Assembly (NCBI GenBank): GCA_023392635.1
Contig: JAEVYS010000023.1
Span: 9,144-73,143, forward strand
Direction: 5' to 3'
Source: Actinomycetes bacterium
GTDB lineage: Bacteria > Actinomycetota > Actinomycetes > Propionibacteriales > Propionibacteriaceae
Length of the DNA: 64,000 bases
A model generated the notes under the pieces. The model saw only the letters and a list, made by a program, of their open reading frames with translations, did no database searches and was not told the origin of the DNA. How positions within the stretch are numbered: the first letter of the stretch is position 1; each line of letters begins with the position of its first letter. Both the position numbers and the translations under genes were made by a program. Shown piece by piece: positions 1-7,918 of this stretch.

Positions 1-1
1 G

Positions 2-427
2 CGCAAGGCGCTCGTCCAGCTGCGCCGGGTGGTGCTGCCGATGCGTGAGGTGGTCACCTCGGTGATGCGGTTCCGTTCGCAGGACGCCGACAAGCGGACG
101 GCCTCCCGGCAGCTGGACGGGAACTTCAACGACCTGTACGACCACGTCATCCGGGCGTCGGAGTGGACCGAGAGCCTCCGCGACATGGTGACCAGCGTGT
201 TCGAGACGAACCTGTCCCTGCAGGACGCCCGTCTGAACGAGGTGATGAAGAAGCTGGCGGCGTGGGCCGCGATCATCGCGGTGCCCACGGCGGTCACCGG
301 CTGGTTCGGCCAGAACCTGCCCTATCCGGGGTTCTCCAACGATTTCGGCCTCCTCCAGAGCGTGCTGCTGATCCTCGTCGGCACGATCGGGCTGTACATC
401 CTGTTCCGCAAGGTCGACTGGATCTGA
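2..427 (+). CDS. CorA-like divalent cation transporter, C-terminal part
   Basis: This is the C-terminal 141 residues of a gene that starts before the window. A long amphipathic helical stretch is followed by two membrane segments, the classic end of CorA-family Mg2+/Co2+ channels. The signature loop between the two helices normally reads GMN; here it reads GQN (within WFGQNLPYPGF), a variant found in some actinobacterial CorA-like proteins. The second helix ends in a short positive tail (RKVDWI). The protein is inferred to be a pentameric plasma-membrane cation channel. The ion cannot be predicted because of the GMN-to-GQN change. Confidence 0.8.
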   Translation, partial: RKALVQLRRVVLPMREVVTSVMRFRSQDADKRTASRQLDGNFNDLYDHVIRASEWTESLRDMVTSVFETNLSLQDARLNEVMKKLAAWAAIIAVPTAVTGWFGQNLPYPGFSNDFGLLQSVLLILVGTIGLYILFRKVDWI

Positions 428-467
428 CCGGGCGCCGGTCGCTCTCGGGGAGCGGGTCCGTGGGCCT

Positions 468-473
468 TAGCAT
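468..473 (+). promoter_or_regulatory. -10 element TAGCAT for a leaderless start
   Basis: The hexamer TAGCAT ends 6 nt before the GTG at 480 and no Shine-Dalgarno sequence lies between, so the LysE-family transcript probably begins at or next to its start codon. I see no convincing -35 box. Confidence 0.45.
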
Positions 474-479
474 TCCGCC

Positions 480-1106
480 GTGACGCTCGCGCAATCCCTG
501 CTCGGTTTCGGGCTGCTGGCCGCCATCGTCACCCTCACCCCGGGACTCGACACCGTCCTCGTCCTGCGGCAGGCGCTGCGCGGGCGGCGGAGCGTGGCGT
601 TCGCCGCGGCCACCGGCATCTGCCTGGGCACGCTGGTCTGGGGGGTGGCGGCCGCCACGGGCCTGGGCGCTCTGTTCGTCGTGTCCGGGATCGCCCGCAC
701 CGCGCTGCGATGGGCCGGGGTGGCGTTCCTGCTCTCCCTCGCATTCGGCTACCTCAGGGCGGCGGCGCGAGGCGAGACCCGGGTCGACGTGGCCGTGACC
801 GTGCCTGACTCCCCGCGGGGTGCCCTGGCGAAGGGCCTCCTGACGAACCTGCTGAACCCGAAGGTGGCAGTGTTCTATGTCACGGTGCTCCCGTTGTTCC
901 TGCCGGCCGGCTACGCCCCCGCCCTGGTCGGCGCAGTGCTCGCGGGCATCCACGCCGTCCTCGGCATCGCGTGGTTCACCGTGGTCGTGCTCACCGCGCA
1001 CGCGCTGCGCGGGTTCCTGGAGAGCCGCCGGGGTGCCCGGGTGATCGACGGCGCGGCCGGCGTCGCGATGCTCGGCTTCGGCGTGGTGCTCGGCCTCGAG
1101 CACTGA
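480..1106 (+). CDS. LysE/RhtB family amino-acid exporter
   Basis: This 208-residue protein is almost entirely hydrophobic, with about six membrane segments, the standard size of LysE/RhtB exporters. The N-terminal segment has the family signature (TPGLDTVLVLRQALRG, residues about 18-33), and the central part carries the conserved LLTNLLNPKVAVFYV stretch. Members export amino acids or related metabolites from the cytoplasm by proton exchange; the substrate here is unknown. The GTG start is preferred because a -10-like box lies 6 nt upstream. The gene stands alone and its stop codon lies inside a 35-bp tandem repeat. Confidence 0.85.
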   Translation: MTLAQSLLGFGLLAAIVTLTPGLDTVLVLRQALRGRRSVAFAAATGICLGTLVWGVAAATGLGALFVVSGIARTALRWAGVAFLLSLAFGYLRAAARGETRVDVAVTVPDSPRGALAKGLLTNLLNPKVAVFYVTVLPLFLPAGYAPALVGAVLAGIHAVLGIAWFTVVVLTAHALRGFLESRRGARVIDGAAGVAMLGFGVVLGLEH

Positions 1107-1181
1107 CGCAGGAGGAACCGTCCCCGGTGCGTCGGCACTGACGCAGGAGGAACCGTCCCCGGTTCGTCGGCATTGACGACG
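1101..1181. repeat. Two 35-bp tandem repeats plus a partial third, REP-like
   Basis: The unit at 1101-1135 (starting CACTGACGCAGGAGGAACCG) recurs at 1136-1170 with a single change, and a third copy begins at 1171. Each unit holds GGAACCGTCCCC and short inverted arms (GACGC/GCGTC). The same 12-mer appears in intergenic palindromes near 46.9 kb and 54.0 kb. The first unit contains the stop codon of the LysE-family gene. Confidence 0.8.
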
Positions 1182-1225
1182 CCGCGCCGCGGGGGTGGAC
1201 TGCAGTCGGCGAAGGAGGTGCGCGG

Positions 1226-1570
1226 ATGGATGCGGAGCGGACCGGGCCAAAGTCCCGCGGCGTGACGGTGGAACTGTTGGCCACACTCGACCTGGCCGGC
1301 GAGATCGAGGGCCTCGAGGGCCACCAGCTGCGGATGAGGAAGGTGACCATCCAGCCGGGAGGGGTGTTCGGGCCCCTCCATGATCATGTCGGGCGTCCCG
1401 GCCTGGTCTGGATCCTGGAAGGGACGATCACCGATCACCGCGACGGGATCCGCACGGACTACGGGCCGGGAGTGGGCTGGCCGGAGGACCGGGACACGCT
1501 CCACTGGCTGGAGAACCGGGGGACGGTGGCGGCCGTCGAGATCTCCGTGGACCTCGTGGCCCGCGCGTGA
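1226..1570 (+). CDS. Cupin-domain protein
   Basis: This 114-residue single-domain protein has a cupin pattern. The first motif is G-x(5)-H-x-H-like (GVFGPLHDHVGRPGLVWILEG, about residues 46-66), and the second lies in the GVGWPEDRDTLHWLENRG region. It probably folds as a small metal-binding beta barrel. The first motif keeps two histidines and the second keeps a histidine before W. No substrate can be inferred. Upstream GAAGGAGG (about 1211) gives a good ribosome binding site for the ATG at 1226. It is not obviously operonic with its neighbours. Confidence 0.75.
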   Translation: MDAERTGPKSRGVTVELLATLDLAGEIEGLEGHQLRMRKVTIQPGGVFGPLHDHVGRPGLVWILEGTITDHRDGIRTDYGPGVGWPEDRDTLHWLENRGTVAAVEISVDLVARA

Positions 1571-1597
1571 GGCGGCCCGGCCACCGGCCGGGGACAG

Positions 1598-2446
1598 TCA
1601 GTGGCGCGCGCCGATCAGGGCGGCCATGGCCGCCCGGAGGTCGGCGGTGGTCGCAGGTCCCCCCAGGGGCTCGCCCACGGCCAGTTGCGGGGTGATCACG
1701 CGCTCGCGCACCAGGACCTGGAGGGTGGCCGCGGCGAGCTCCCGGTCCGCCGGGCTCGCCCGGCGGCGGGCCAGCGGGTGGCGCAGCATCCGCCGGGAGA
1801 TCACGCCGGAGACGGCCACGGGGAGCACGACCGTTTCCGGGATGAGGCGGGCGAACACCTCCACCCCGCTCCCCCAGGTGTCGAGGGAGGTCAGGGCGTC
1901 GTCGGGTCGCAGGGCCGGATCCGGCTCGATGCCGCCGGCGGGGAACGTGAGGAGCGCGCCGCCGGAGCGCAGGTGGTCGACGACCCGCCTCACGAGCCGG
2001 GTCCGGTCGTGGGCCTCGGCGGTCACCGGGAGGAGGCGGGACGCGAGGTGCGGCATGGCGTGCAGGATCGGCCGGTCCAGGGCGATGATCCGCAGGTCGT
2101 CGCGGGCGGCGAGCAGGCGCCACAGCGCCGGGGCGTCCACCGTGCCGACATGGTTGGCGGCCACCACCAGCGGCCCGGTGGTCGGCACCCGCCCGGCGTC
2201 GCGGATGGTCAGGCTGCCCGAGTAGCGGGGGATGATGACCTCCGCCGCGGCGCCCAGACCGCCGCGCGCGACGGCTGCGTCCAGCTCGGTGAGGTCGGCG
2301 ACGAACCGGCCGACCGCCCGCCGCGCAGGTCCGGAGAGCAACCGGGCAGCGCGCGCGGCACCGAGACCGCGGAGCAGGTCCTCGGCCGCGCACGCGCGCA
2401 GGCTGTCGGCGAGTTCCCGCCTCCGCCGCTCCACCAGGTCGACCAC
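1598..2446 (-). CDS. PlsC-like 1-acylglycerol-3-phosphate acyltransferase family protein
   Basis: This 282-residue protein has the acyltransferase HX4D motif (H99VGTVD104) after a beta-strand, plus a later F168PAG block in the position of the usual FPEG motif. PlsC-family enzymes move an acyl group from acyl-CoA or acyl-ACP onto a lysophospholipid at the inner face of the membrane. The N-terminal 80 residues are not recognised. The glutamate of FPEG is replaced by alanine, so the true acceptor may differ from lysophosphatidic acid. The GTG start lies 7 nt after TAGCGT, consistent with a leaderless transcript. Confidence 0.7.
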   Translation of the reverse strand: MVDLVERRRRELADSLRACAAEDLLRGLGAARAARLLSGPARRAVGRFVADLTELDAAVARGGLGAAAEVIIPRYSGSLTIRDAGRVPTTGPLVVAANHVGTVDAPALWRLLAARDDLRIIALDRPILHAMPHLASRLLPVTAEAHDRTRLVRRVVDHLRSGGALLTFPAGGIEPDPALRPDDALTSLDTWGSGVEVFARLIPETVVLPVAVSGVISRRMLRHPLARRRASPADRELAAATLQVLVRERVITPQLAVGEPLGGPATTADLRAAMAALIGARH

Positions 2447-2453
2447 GGGGACG

Positions 2454-2459
2454 ACGCTA
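2454..2459 (-). promoter_or_regulatory. -10 element TAGCGT for a leaderless start
   Basis: On the minus strand, TAGCGT ends 7 nt before the GTG at 2446 and no ribosome binding site separates them. Confidence 0.4.
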
Positions 2460-2494
2460 GACCACGCGGGCGAGCCACGGTCCCCGCCGAGCGC

Positions 2495-4216
2495 TCACCC
2501 GGCGGCGTCCGCTTCGTGCGCGTGCCCGGGCCGTGCGGAGGCGGCGCTCAGCGCGGCCGAGACCGGGAACGCGATCACCCAGAAGAGGGCGCTGTTCAGC
2601 TGGTCCAGCTGTTCGAGCAGGCCGGGGGATCCCGTCGGGAGGCGCACACCGACGCCCAGCATCGCGACGAAGGCGGTGAAGACGGCGCACACCAGCCCCG
2701 CTGCCCGGACCCGCGGGCCGCCCCGTCGGTTCAGGACGAGGGGCGCGAGGCCAAGGGTGAGCAGGGTCACGGCCAGCACGGCGGCCTGGACGATACCCGT
2801 CGCCAGCGTGGCGGCGGCCGCGAGGTCGATACCGACGAGGCTCACCACGCTCCACCGGATCACCTCACCCGGCTCGATGAGCGGTCGCCGGGACCACCGT
2901 CCGACCAGCACCGCCAGGCCGAGGGCGGGCACCAGGAGCAGGTTAACCGGGACGGCGCCCGCCCTCTCGTGCGTGAGCAACGGGCTCGCCAGCCCGATCG
3001 CGATCGCGAGCGCCAGGACGGGGAAGCCCCACTGCCGCGCACGGAGCGAGAGCACGACCTGGGTCAGGATCACCACCACGAGTGCGAGCAGGACGAGGGG
3101 TACCGACCAGCCGGGCAGGTCGCCGGGCGGCACCGGTCCGATGGGTGGCCCGGCCACCCAGGCCCAGGCAGCCACGACGCCGGCGACGCCGACCCAGGCG
3201 ACGCGGCCCCGGACGCGGCGGTCGAGCGGCGACGGGACGAACGCGGCGGCAGCGAAGACGAGGACGAGGCCCACCAGGGTCCAGGGCCGCTGGAAGGCGA
3301 GGAGCAGCAGGTAGCCGCCGAAGACCAGCCCGATGATCCCCATCGCGCTGGTGACGGTGAGCCGCAGCCGCCCTGCGAGCCCCGCCCCGCGACCCAGGTC
3401 GGCGAACGGCACGAGGGACTCCAGCGTGAGCAGCAGGAGCACGAGGACGGCCACGACCAGCGCCTGCCACCACCCGGCGAGCGGGATTCCCTGTGCAACC
3501 AGGATGCCGACGAGGACGGCCGTCACCGCCGCCTTGGCCGCCAGCGCCGCCCACGCCCGGCGCGGCGTCTCCGGCGCGAGCCAGCGGCCGATCCAGCCGT
3601 CACCGCCGAGGGCGTTCACCGACTCCACCAGCAGGATGGCGGGAACGGTGACCACTCCGGCGATCACCACGGCGACCTGCACGCCGAGGAGCCAGCCGGC
3701 CACCGCCTGCGGAGAGCCGGTCAGGGCGAGCTGCAGCAGTCCCACTCCGGCCAGCAGCCAGGCCGGCGTGCCGAGGGCCGCTGCGCGCCGGAGCCACGAC
3801 GCCTGCGGATCGGACGCGGTCGGCGCGACGAGCAGCCCGACGACCAGGGCAGCCCAGGTGGCCAGTCCCACACCGACGGTGCCGTTCTGCACGGGGTCGC
3901 CCACCACGAGGGCGAAGGGGAACGGGGCGAGCGCGAGCACCACGGGCACGCGGCGGCCCGCGGGCCGGCGTGCGTGGACGGCCAGGGCTCCACCGAGCGC
4001 ACCGACGGCCGCGCCGTACCCGATGAGCATGACCACCGCCAGCGTCGCCGAGCCGGCCCAGCTCCGCGTCCAGGCCTCGACGCCCGGAACGACGACGGCC
4101 GCGACGACCAGTACCACGAGGACGGCGGCGACTCCTGCCGTCGTGAGGCGGAGCGCGCGGGACGTCCCGGTCCATGCGGCAGTGCCTCCACCGGCTCCGC
4201 GCGGCCCGTCCGCCAT
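2495..4216 (-). CDS. Large polytopic membrane protein of unknown function
   Basis: This 573-residue protein is predicted from hydropathy to have roughly 14-16 membrane segments joined by very short loops. I see no recognised enzymatic or transport signature and no large soluble domain. The N-terminus before the first segment is Gly/Ala-rich. I chose the ATG at 4216 because GGGAGGG lies about 9 nt upstream; an in-frame ATG at 4285 is possible but has no ribosome binding site. The gene is monocistronic, with the next minus-strand gene starting at 2446. A membrane location is sure but no function is proposed. Confidence 0.6.
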   Translation of the reverse strand: MADGPRGAGGGTAAWTGTSRALRLTTAGVAAVLVVLVVAAVVVPGVEAWTRSWAGSATLAVVMLIGYGAAVGALGGALAVHARRPAGRRVPVVLALAPFPFALVVGDPVQNGTVGVGLATWAALVVGLLVAPTASDPQASWLRRAAALGTPAWLLAGVGLLQLALTGSPQAVAGWLLGVQVAVVIAGVVTVPAILLVESVNALGGDGWIGRWLAPETPRRAWAALAAKAAVTAVLVGILVAQGIPLAGWWQALVVAVLVLLLLTLESLVPFADLGRGAGLAGRLRLTVTSAMGIIGLVFGGYLLLLAFQRPWTLVGLVLVFAAAAFVPSPLDRRVRGRVAWVGVAGVVAAWAWVAGPPIGPVPPGDLPGWSVPLVLLALVVVILTQVVLSLRARQWGFPVLALAIAIGLASPLLTHERAGAVPVNLLLVPALGLAVLVGRWSRRPLIEPGEVIRWSVVSLVGIDLAAAATLATGIVQAAVLAVTLLTLGLAPLVLNRRGGPRVRAAGLVCAVFTAFVAMLGVGVRLPTGSPGLLEQLDQLNSALFWVIAFPVSAALSAASARPGHAHEADAAG

Positions 4217-4366
4217 CGGCTGCCCTCCCGTCCACCCTCCCGGGGCCGGCCCGGTCCCGGTCAGGTCGGTGTCGCCCGGGACCATCCTGTCAGTTCGGGC
4301 GTCACCTGCCGTGGCTGCCCGGGGCCCGGGGCTGGGCGATCGACCGGCCCGATGTCACCATGGACC

Positions 4367-5650
4367 ATGACGACCCTGACCCCGTACGAGTTCGAGCAGG
4401 CCGGGGGCACCCGCGAGTGGCGGGCGCTCAACGCCGGCGCCGACACCTGGTTCGGCACCGATTCGCACCGCGCCGGTGCCCGCTTCGTGCGGGTGGTGGC
4501 AGCGCTCGCGGAAGCCGCCGGCCACCACCCCGACGTCGACCTGCGCGCGCGTGGCGTCCACCTGCGCGTCTTCAGCCACGACGTGGGCCGGCTCACCGGG
4601 CGCGACGTGTCCCTCGCCCGCGAGATCTCCGCTGCGGCCGCGGAACTCGGGCTGCGCGCCGACCCGTCGGCGGTGCAGCGGCTGCAGGTGGCGATCGACG
4701 CGACGGACGTGTCGGCGGTCGCGCCGTTCTGGCAGGCGGCCTTCCGCTACGACCGGGAGGACGGCGACCGGCTCGTCGACCCGCTGGGACGCCATCCCCG
4801 GTTCTGGTTCCAGCAACTCGACACCCCGCGGCCCCTGCGCAACCGCATCCATCTCGACGCGGGGGGCCCGTGGGAGCTGGTGGACGGCACGACGAAGGCC
4901 CTGCTCGCCGCCGGCGGCCGGATCACCCACCAGAACGCCTGGTGGCGGACGATCGCCGACGCCGAGGGCAACGAGGCCGATGTCTTCCCGCTCGTCGCCG
5001 AGAACGGTACCTTCGCCGATCCCGACGCCGGTGACTGGCGACTCACGCTGACCGCAGCCGCCCACTACCCGACGAGCTCGTTCCTCCAGGGCGTGGACCT
5101 CCTGGAGGCGGTGGCGGCCCTGGCCGATGACGCCGGCCTGCCACTGATGATCGACCTGCGCTACCCGGGCGTCACCGTCGACGGCGGCAAGGACCAGCAC
5201 GAGGCCGAGGGCTTCCTCGCCCTCGCCCGAGCAGTCCAGTCGGCCGCCCGGAGGCTCGGGCTCGTCGCCGACCCCGCCGGCGTGAGGGACTTCCAGATCG
5301 GCATCGACGCGCTCGACATCCCGGCCGTCAAGGCGTTCTGGCGGACGGCGCTCGACTACGTGGAGGACCCGCGTCCCCAACTGGACGACCTCTTCGACCC
5401 GCGTCGGATCAACCCGCCGGTGTTCTTCCAGCAGCTGGATGCACCGCGGCAGCAGCGGAACCGGATCCACCTGGACCTGTTCGTGTCGGCCGAGGACGCC
5501 CAGGCGCGCGTGGAAGCAGCCGTCGCCGCCGGCGGCAGGATCGTGTCCGAGGCGCACGCCCCGTCGTGGTGGACGGTCGCCGACCCCGAGGGCAACGAAC
5601 TGGACATCGCCGTCTCCGTCGGGCGGGCCGAGCGGGATGCCTCCGGCTGA
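4367..5650 (+). CDS. Tandem-duplicated pterin-dehydratase-like/VOC protein
   Basis: The 427-residue protein consists of two similar halves. Each half has a segment like pterin-4a-carbinolamine dehydratase (residues about 30-95 and 240-305) followed by a VOC/glyoxalase-like segment with FFQQLD-type and NRIHLD strands. In the first half the dehydratase signature HHPDVDLR keeps both histidines and the later SHD histidine, but the usual aromatic residue is alanine. In the second half the aromatic (RYPG) is kept but the histidines are gone (GLPLMIDLR). At least the second half is therefore unlikely to be a working dehydratase. An in-frame ATG at 4352 is an alternative start. The substrate is unknown. 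Confidence 0.75.
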   Translation: MTTLTPYEFEQAGGTREWRALNAGADTWFGTDSHRAGARFVRVVAALAEAAGHHPDVDLRARGVHLRVFSHDVGRLTGRDVSLAREISAAAAELGLRADPSAVQRLQVAIDATDVSAVAPFWQAAFRYDREDGDRLVDPLGRHPRFWFQQLDTPRPLRNRIHLDAGGPWELVDGTTKALLAAGGRITHQNAWWRTIADAEGNEADVFPLVAENGTFADPDAGDWRLTLTAAAHYPTSSFLQGVDLLEAVAALADDAGLPLMIDLRYPGVTVDGGKDQHEAEGFLALARAVQSAARRLGLVADPAGVRDFQIGIDALDIPAVKAFWRTALDYVEDPRPQLDDLFDPRRINPPVFFQQLDAPRQQRNRIHLDLFVSAEDAQARVEAAVAAGGRIVSEAHAPSWWTVADPEGNELDIAVSVGRAERDASG

Positions 5651-5718
5651 GCGGAGGGGCCGCAACGAACGGGGGTCGGCGAGCGTGGTAACGGCGACCG
5701 ACAAGGAAGGACTCCCGG

Positions 5719-6168
5719 ATGCGCCCTGTGGTGATCCTCGCTGTGGTGCTCAGCGGCTGCGCCGCCGTCCCGGCCGTCCCGGCGGCCGGACCTCCCAGTC
5801 CGCAGCCGGTCGTGCTCCTGGTCAAGGCCGAGCGCAGGGGTGGCCTGTGCGTGTCGGGCTCGATGTGCGAATCCAGCATCACGGTGCGCACTGACGGCAC
5901 GTACACCTGGCGGGGAAACGCCGACGGACGCAGCGGGACGCTTTCCCCCGACCGGTTCGAGGCGCTCGCCGCGGCGGTCGAGCAGACGGGACTCGCGTCC
6001 GCTCCGCCCTTCACGGGCACGTGCCCGGTGGCTTACGACGGTCAGGAACAGGTGCTCACCTGGCTCGTCGATGGGGAGCCGGTGAGCAGTGCCTCCTGCG
6101 AGCGCGTGTTCGATCCCGCCGACCCGCTCGTGGTCGCCGCGGAGGAGCTCTACGCCGAACTGGCCTGA
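5719..6168 (+). CDS. Putative secreted lipoprotein
   Basis: The 149-residue product begins with a short hydrophobic signal and a lipobox (LSGC, cysteine at residue 14), so it should be lipid-anchored outside the membrane. The mature part contains several cysteines (CVSGSMC, GTC, SASC), probably disulfide-bonded, and beta-strand-like segments. I do not recognise a family. An AAGGAAGGA ribosome binding site precedes the ATG. It overlaps no neighbour and converges on the methionine aminopeptidase gene. Confidence 0.65.
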   Translation: MRPVVILAVVLSGCAAVPAVPAAGPPSPQPVVLLVKAERRGGLCVSGSMCESSITVRTDGTYTWRGNADGRSGTLSPDRFEALAAAVEQTGLASAPPFTGTCPVAYDGQEQVLTWLVDGEPVSSASCERVFDPADPLVVAAEELYAELA

Positions 6169-6172
6169 GCGG

Positions 6173-6955
6173 TCACTCCTCCCGCGCCGCGGGCGTGGTG
6201 AGGATCTCGGGGCCGTCGGGGGTGATCGCGATCGTGTGCTCGGTGTGCGCCGTGCGGGAGCCCGTCGCGCTGCGCAGGGTCCAGCCGTCCGCGTCGGTGA
6301 CGAGCGCGTCGGTGTCCTCCATCACCCATGGCTCCAGCGCGAGGACGAGGCCCGGCCGTAACCGGAAGCCGCGCCCGGGACGCCCGTTGTTGGGGAGGTG
6401 CGGATCCTGGTGCATGGTCGACCCGACGCCGTGGCCGCCGAACTCGGTGTTCACCCGGTAGCCGGCGCCCAGGAGCACGGCGCCGATCGCCGCAGAGACG
6501 TCGCCCACCCTGGCGTCCGGAACGGCGGCCGCGATGCCCGCGCGCAGCGCGTCCTGCGTGGCGGCGATGAGCGCGGCACTCCCGGGCTGGGGCGACGTGC
6601 CGACGACGAAGCTGATCGCGGAATCGGCGACGACGCCCCGCAGCGACACCGCCAGGTCGAGCGACAGCAGGTCGCCGTCCGCGAGCCGGTAGTCGTGGGG
6701 CAGGCCGTGGAGGACGGCGTCGTTGACGGACGTGCAGATGTAGTGGCCGAACGGTCCACGCCCGAAAGCGGGTGCATAGTCCACGTAGCACGATTCGGCG
6801 CCGGCCCGGGTGATCAGGTCCCGCGTCCACGCATCGATCTCGAGCAGGTTGGTCCCCACGTCGGTCCGCGCCCTGAGCGTGTGCAGGATGTCCGCGACCA
6901 GCGCGCCGGTCGAGCGGGCCAGCGCGAGCCGGCCGGGGGTGAGGATCTCGATCAT
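6173..6955 (-). CDS. map: Type I methionine aminopeptidase
   Basis: This 260-residue enzyme removes initiator methionine from nascent proteins. All metal and catalytic residues of the pita-bread fold are present: H83, D100, D111, H175, E208 and E239, set in DLAVS, FGGHGVG and LALEPW contexts. There is no N-terminal zinc-binding extension. The ATG at 6955 is preceded by GGAAGGA at a good distance; an upstream in-frame start lacks one. It is divergent from an XRE-type regulator across 55 bp that carry direct repeats, which suggests dedicated control of this copy. Other map genes probably exist elsewhere in the genome. Confidence 0.92.
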   Translation of the reverse strand: MIEILTPGRLALARSTGALVADILHTLRARTDVGTNLLEIDAWTRDLITRAGAESCYVDYAPAFGRGPFGHYICTSVNDAVLHGLPHDYRLADGDLLSLDLAVSLRGVVADSAISFVVGTSPQPGSAALIAATQDALRAGIAAAVPDARVGDVSAAIGAVLLGAGYRVNTEFGGHGVGSTMHQDPHLPNNGRPGRGFRLRPGLVLALEPWVMEDTDALVTDADGWTLRSATGSRTAHTEHTIAITPDGPEILTTPAAREE

Positions 6956-6971
6956 CGCTGTCCTTCCAATA

Positions 6972-6996
6972 ACTATCCCGGTCATACTATCCCGGT
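6972..6996. promoter_or_regulatory. Direct repeats between map and its divergent regulator
   Basis: ACTATCCCGGT occurs twice, at 6972-6982 and 6986-6996, a 14-bp period, in the short region between the divergent map and XRE genes. This is a good candidate operator for the XRE protein, which would then control both directions. Confidence 0.5.
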
Positions 6997-7010
6997 ATTA
7001 CAATCGGGCC

Positions 7011-7310
7011 ATGGTTCGTCTCCCGCTCACGCCCGCCGACATCCGGCGCGGGCAACAGCTCGGCGCCCTGCTGCGGCGTTCGCGAGGCGAGCGCTCGATG
7101 CTGTTCGTCGCGCTGGAAGCAGGGATCTCTCCGGAGACGCTCCGGAAGATCGAGTCCGGACGGGTCGCGACGCCCGCGTTCACCACGATCGCAGCGCTTG
7201 CCCAGGTGCTGGACCTCTCGCTTGACGAGCTGTGGACCGAGGTCCGCCGCGTCGAGCCGGACGTCGCGCCGCCCGCCACCGTACGCGCGTCGCTCGAGCG
7301 GGCGTCCTGA
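7011..7310 (+). CDS. XRE-family helix-turn-helix regulator
   Basis: This 99-residue protein has a single Cro/C1-type HTH in its middle: an ALEAGISPETLRKIESGR segment (about residues 34-51) gives the two helices and the turn, followed by the SLDELW end typical of XRE proteins. No ligand or protease domain follows. It is divergently transcribed from map, and the shared 55-bp region carries repeated ACTATCCCGGT sites, so autoregulation and control of map are likely. The start at ATG 7011 leaves only a few bases after a possible -10 and no clear ribosome binding site. Confidence 0.85.
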   Translation: MVRLPLTPADIRRGQQLGALLRRSRGERSMLFVALEAGISPETLRKIESGRVATPAFTTIAALAQVLDLSLDELWTEVRRVEPDVAPPATVRASLERAS

Positions 7311-7342
7311 CGCCTGGCTTCTCCGGCGGAGGGGCCGAGGGC

Positions 7343-7348
7343 TAGCGT
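7343..7348 (+). promoter_or_regulatory. -10 element TAGCGT for a leaderless start
   Basis: TAGCGT ends 6 nt before the ATG at 7355, which favours this ATG over the upstream GTG at 7349. Confidence 0.45.
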
Positions 7349-7354
7349 GTGCTG

Positions 7355-7891
7355 ATGCGTGAGTTGGTCGGCTACCAGGAGCGCGTCGACTGGCTGGGCG
7401 AGTCCGTGCTCTCGCTGGCCGAGGTGTGGCCCGAGGGACGGCTGCGTGCCGTTGTCGTCGGACTCGGACAGACGCCGGCCAGCGTCCACGCGGGCCACCG
7501 CTACCAGGGCGGCCAGGCCGTCAACCTGCGCCGGCTGGCCCGTGCGGGCCTCTTCGCCCAGCCTGCGGGCCCGGTGTGGGAGGACGTCGCCCTGGCGGCC
7601 GGCGTCGGCTTCACCGATGTCGTGCGCCGCCCCATCGGCACGGTGTTCATGGCCGACCTGCGACACGGGGGCCCGCTGCTGCGGCGGACGCTGGCTGAGC
7701 GGGAGCCGGAACTGGTCGTCTGCCTGAGCAAGGAGCCGGTGGTCGCTCTCCTCGACGAGGCGTTCGCGCCCGGCGTGCTGCCGGTGCGGACAGCGTGGGG
7801 CGGCCAGGTCTTCCGGATGCCGCTGGTCAACCTGCCCGCCGGGCACATGGCCGGGATCCTGCGTGAGCTCACGATGCTGCTCGACCGGTGA
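7355..7891 (+). CDS. Uracil-DNA glycosylase superfamily protein, Mug-like
   Basis: The 178-residue protein resembles mismatch-specific uracil/thymine glycosylases. Near its start a hydrophobic strand leads into GLGQTPASVHAGHRYQGG, matching the active-site loop and following H-x-(Y/F) of Mug (which has NPG in that loop). It then has GFTDVVRRP in the position of the second conserved block. Near the end, FRMPLVNLPAGHM may correspond to the minor-groove loop. The proposed role is removal of mismatched or damaged pyrimidines from DNA. The loop lacks the typical Asn, so activity is uncertain. Confidence 0.6.
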   Translation: MRELVGYQERVDWLGESVLSLAEVWPEGRLRAVVVGLGQTPASVHAGHRYQGGQAVNLRRLARAGLFAQPAGPVWEDVALAAGVGFTDVVRRPIGTVFMADLRHGGPLLRRTLAEREPELVVCLSKEPVVALLDEAFAPGVLPVRTAWGGQVFRMPLVNLPAGHMAGILRELTMLLDR

Positions 7892-7918
7892 GCGGCGGGC
7901 CGGAGTAGCGTCGAGGAG

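Noticed and set aside
1601..5650. A 1349-residue plus-strand open frame
   Set aside because: Its first 2.7 kb is antisense to the acyltransferase and the membrane-protein genes and has the low-complexity look of high-GC shadow frames. Only the part from about 4352 on is a real gene.
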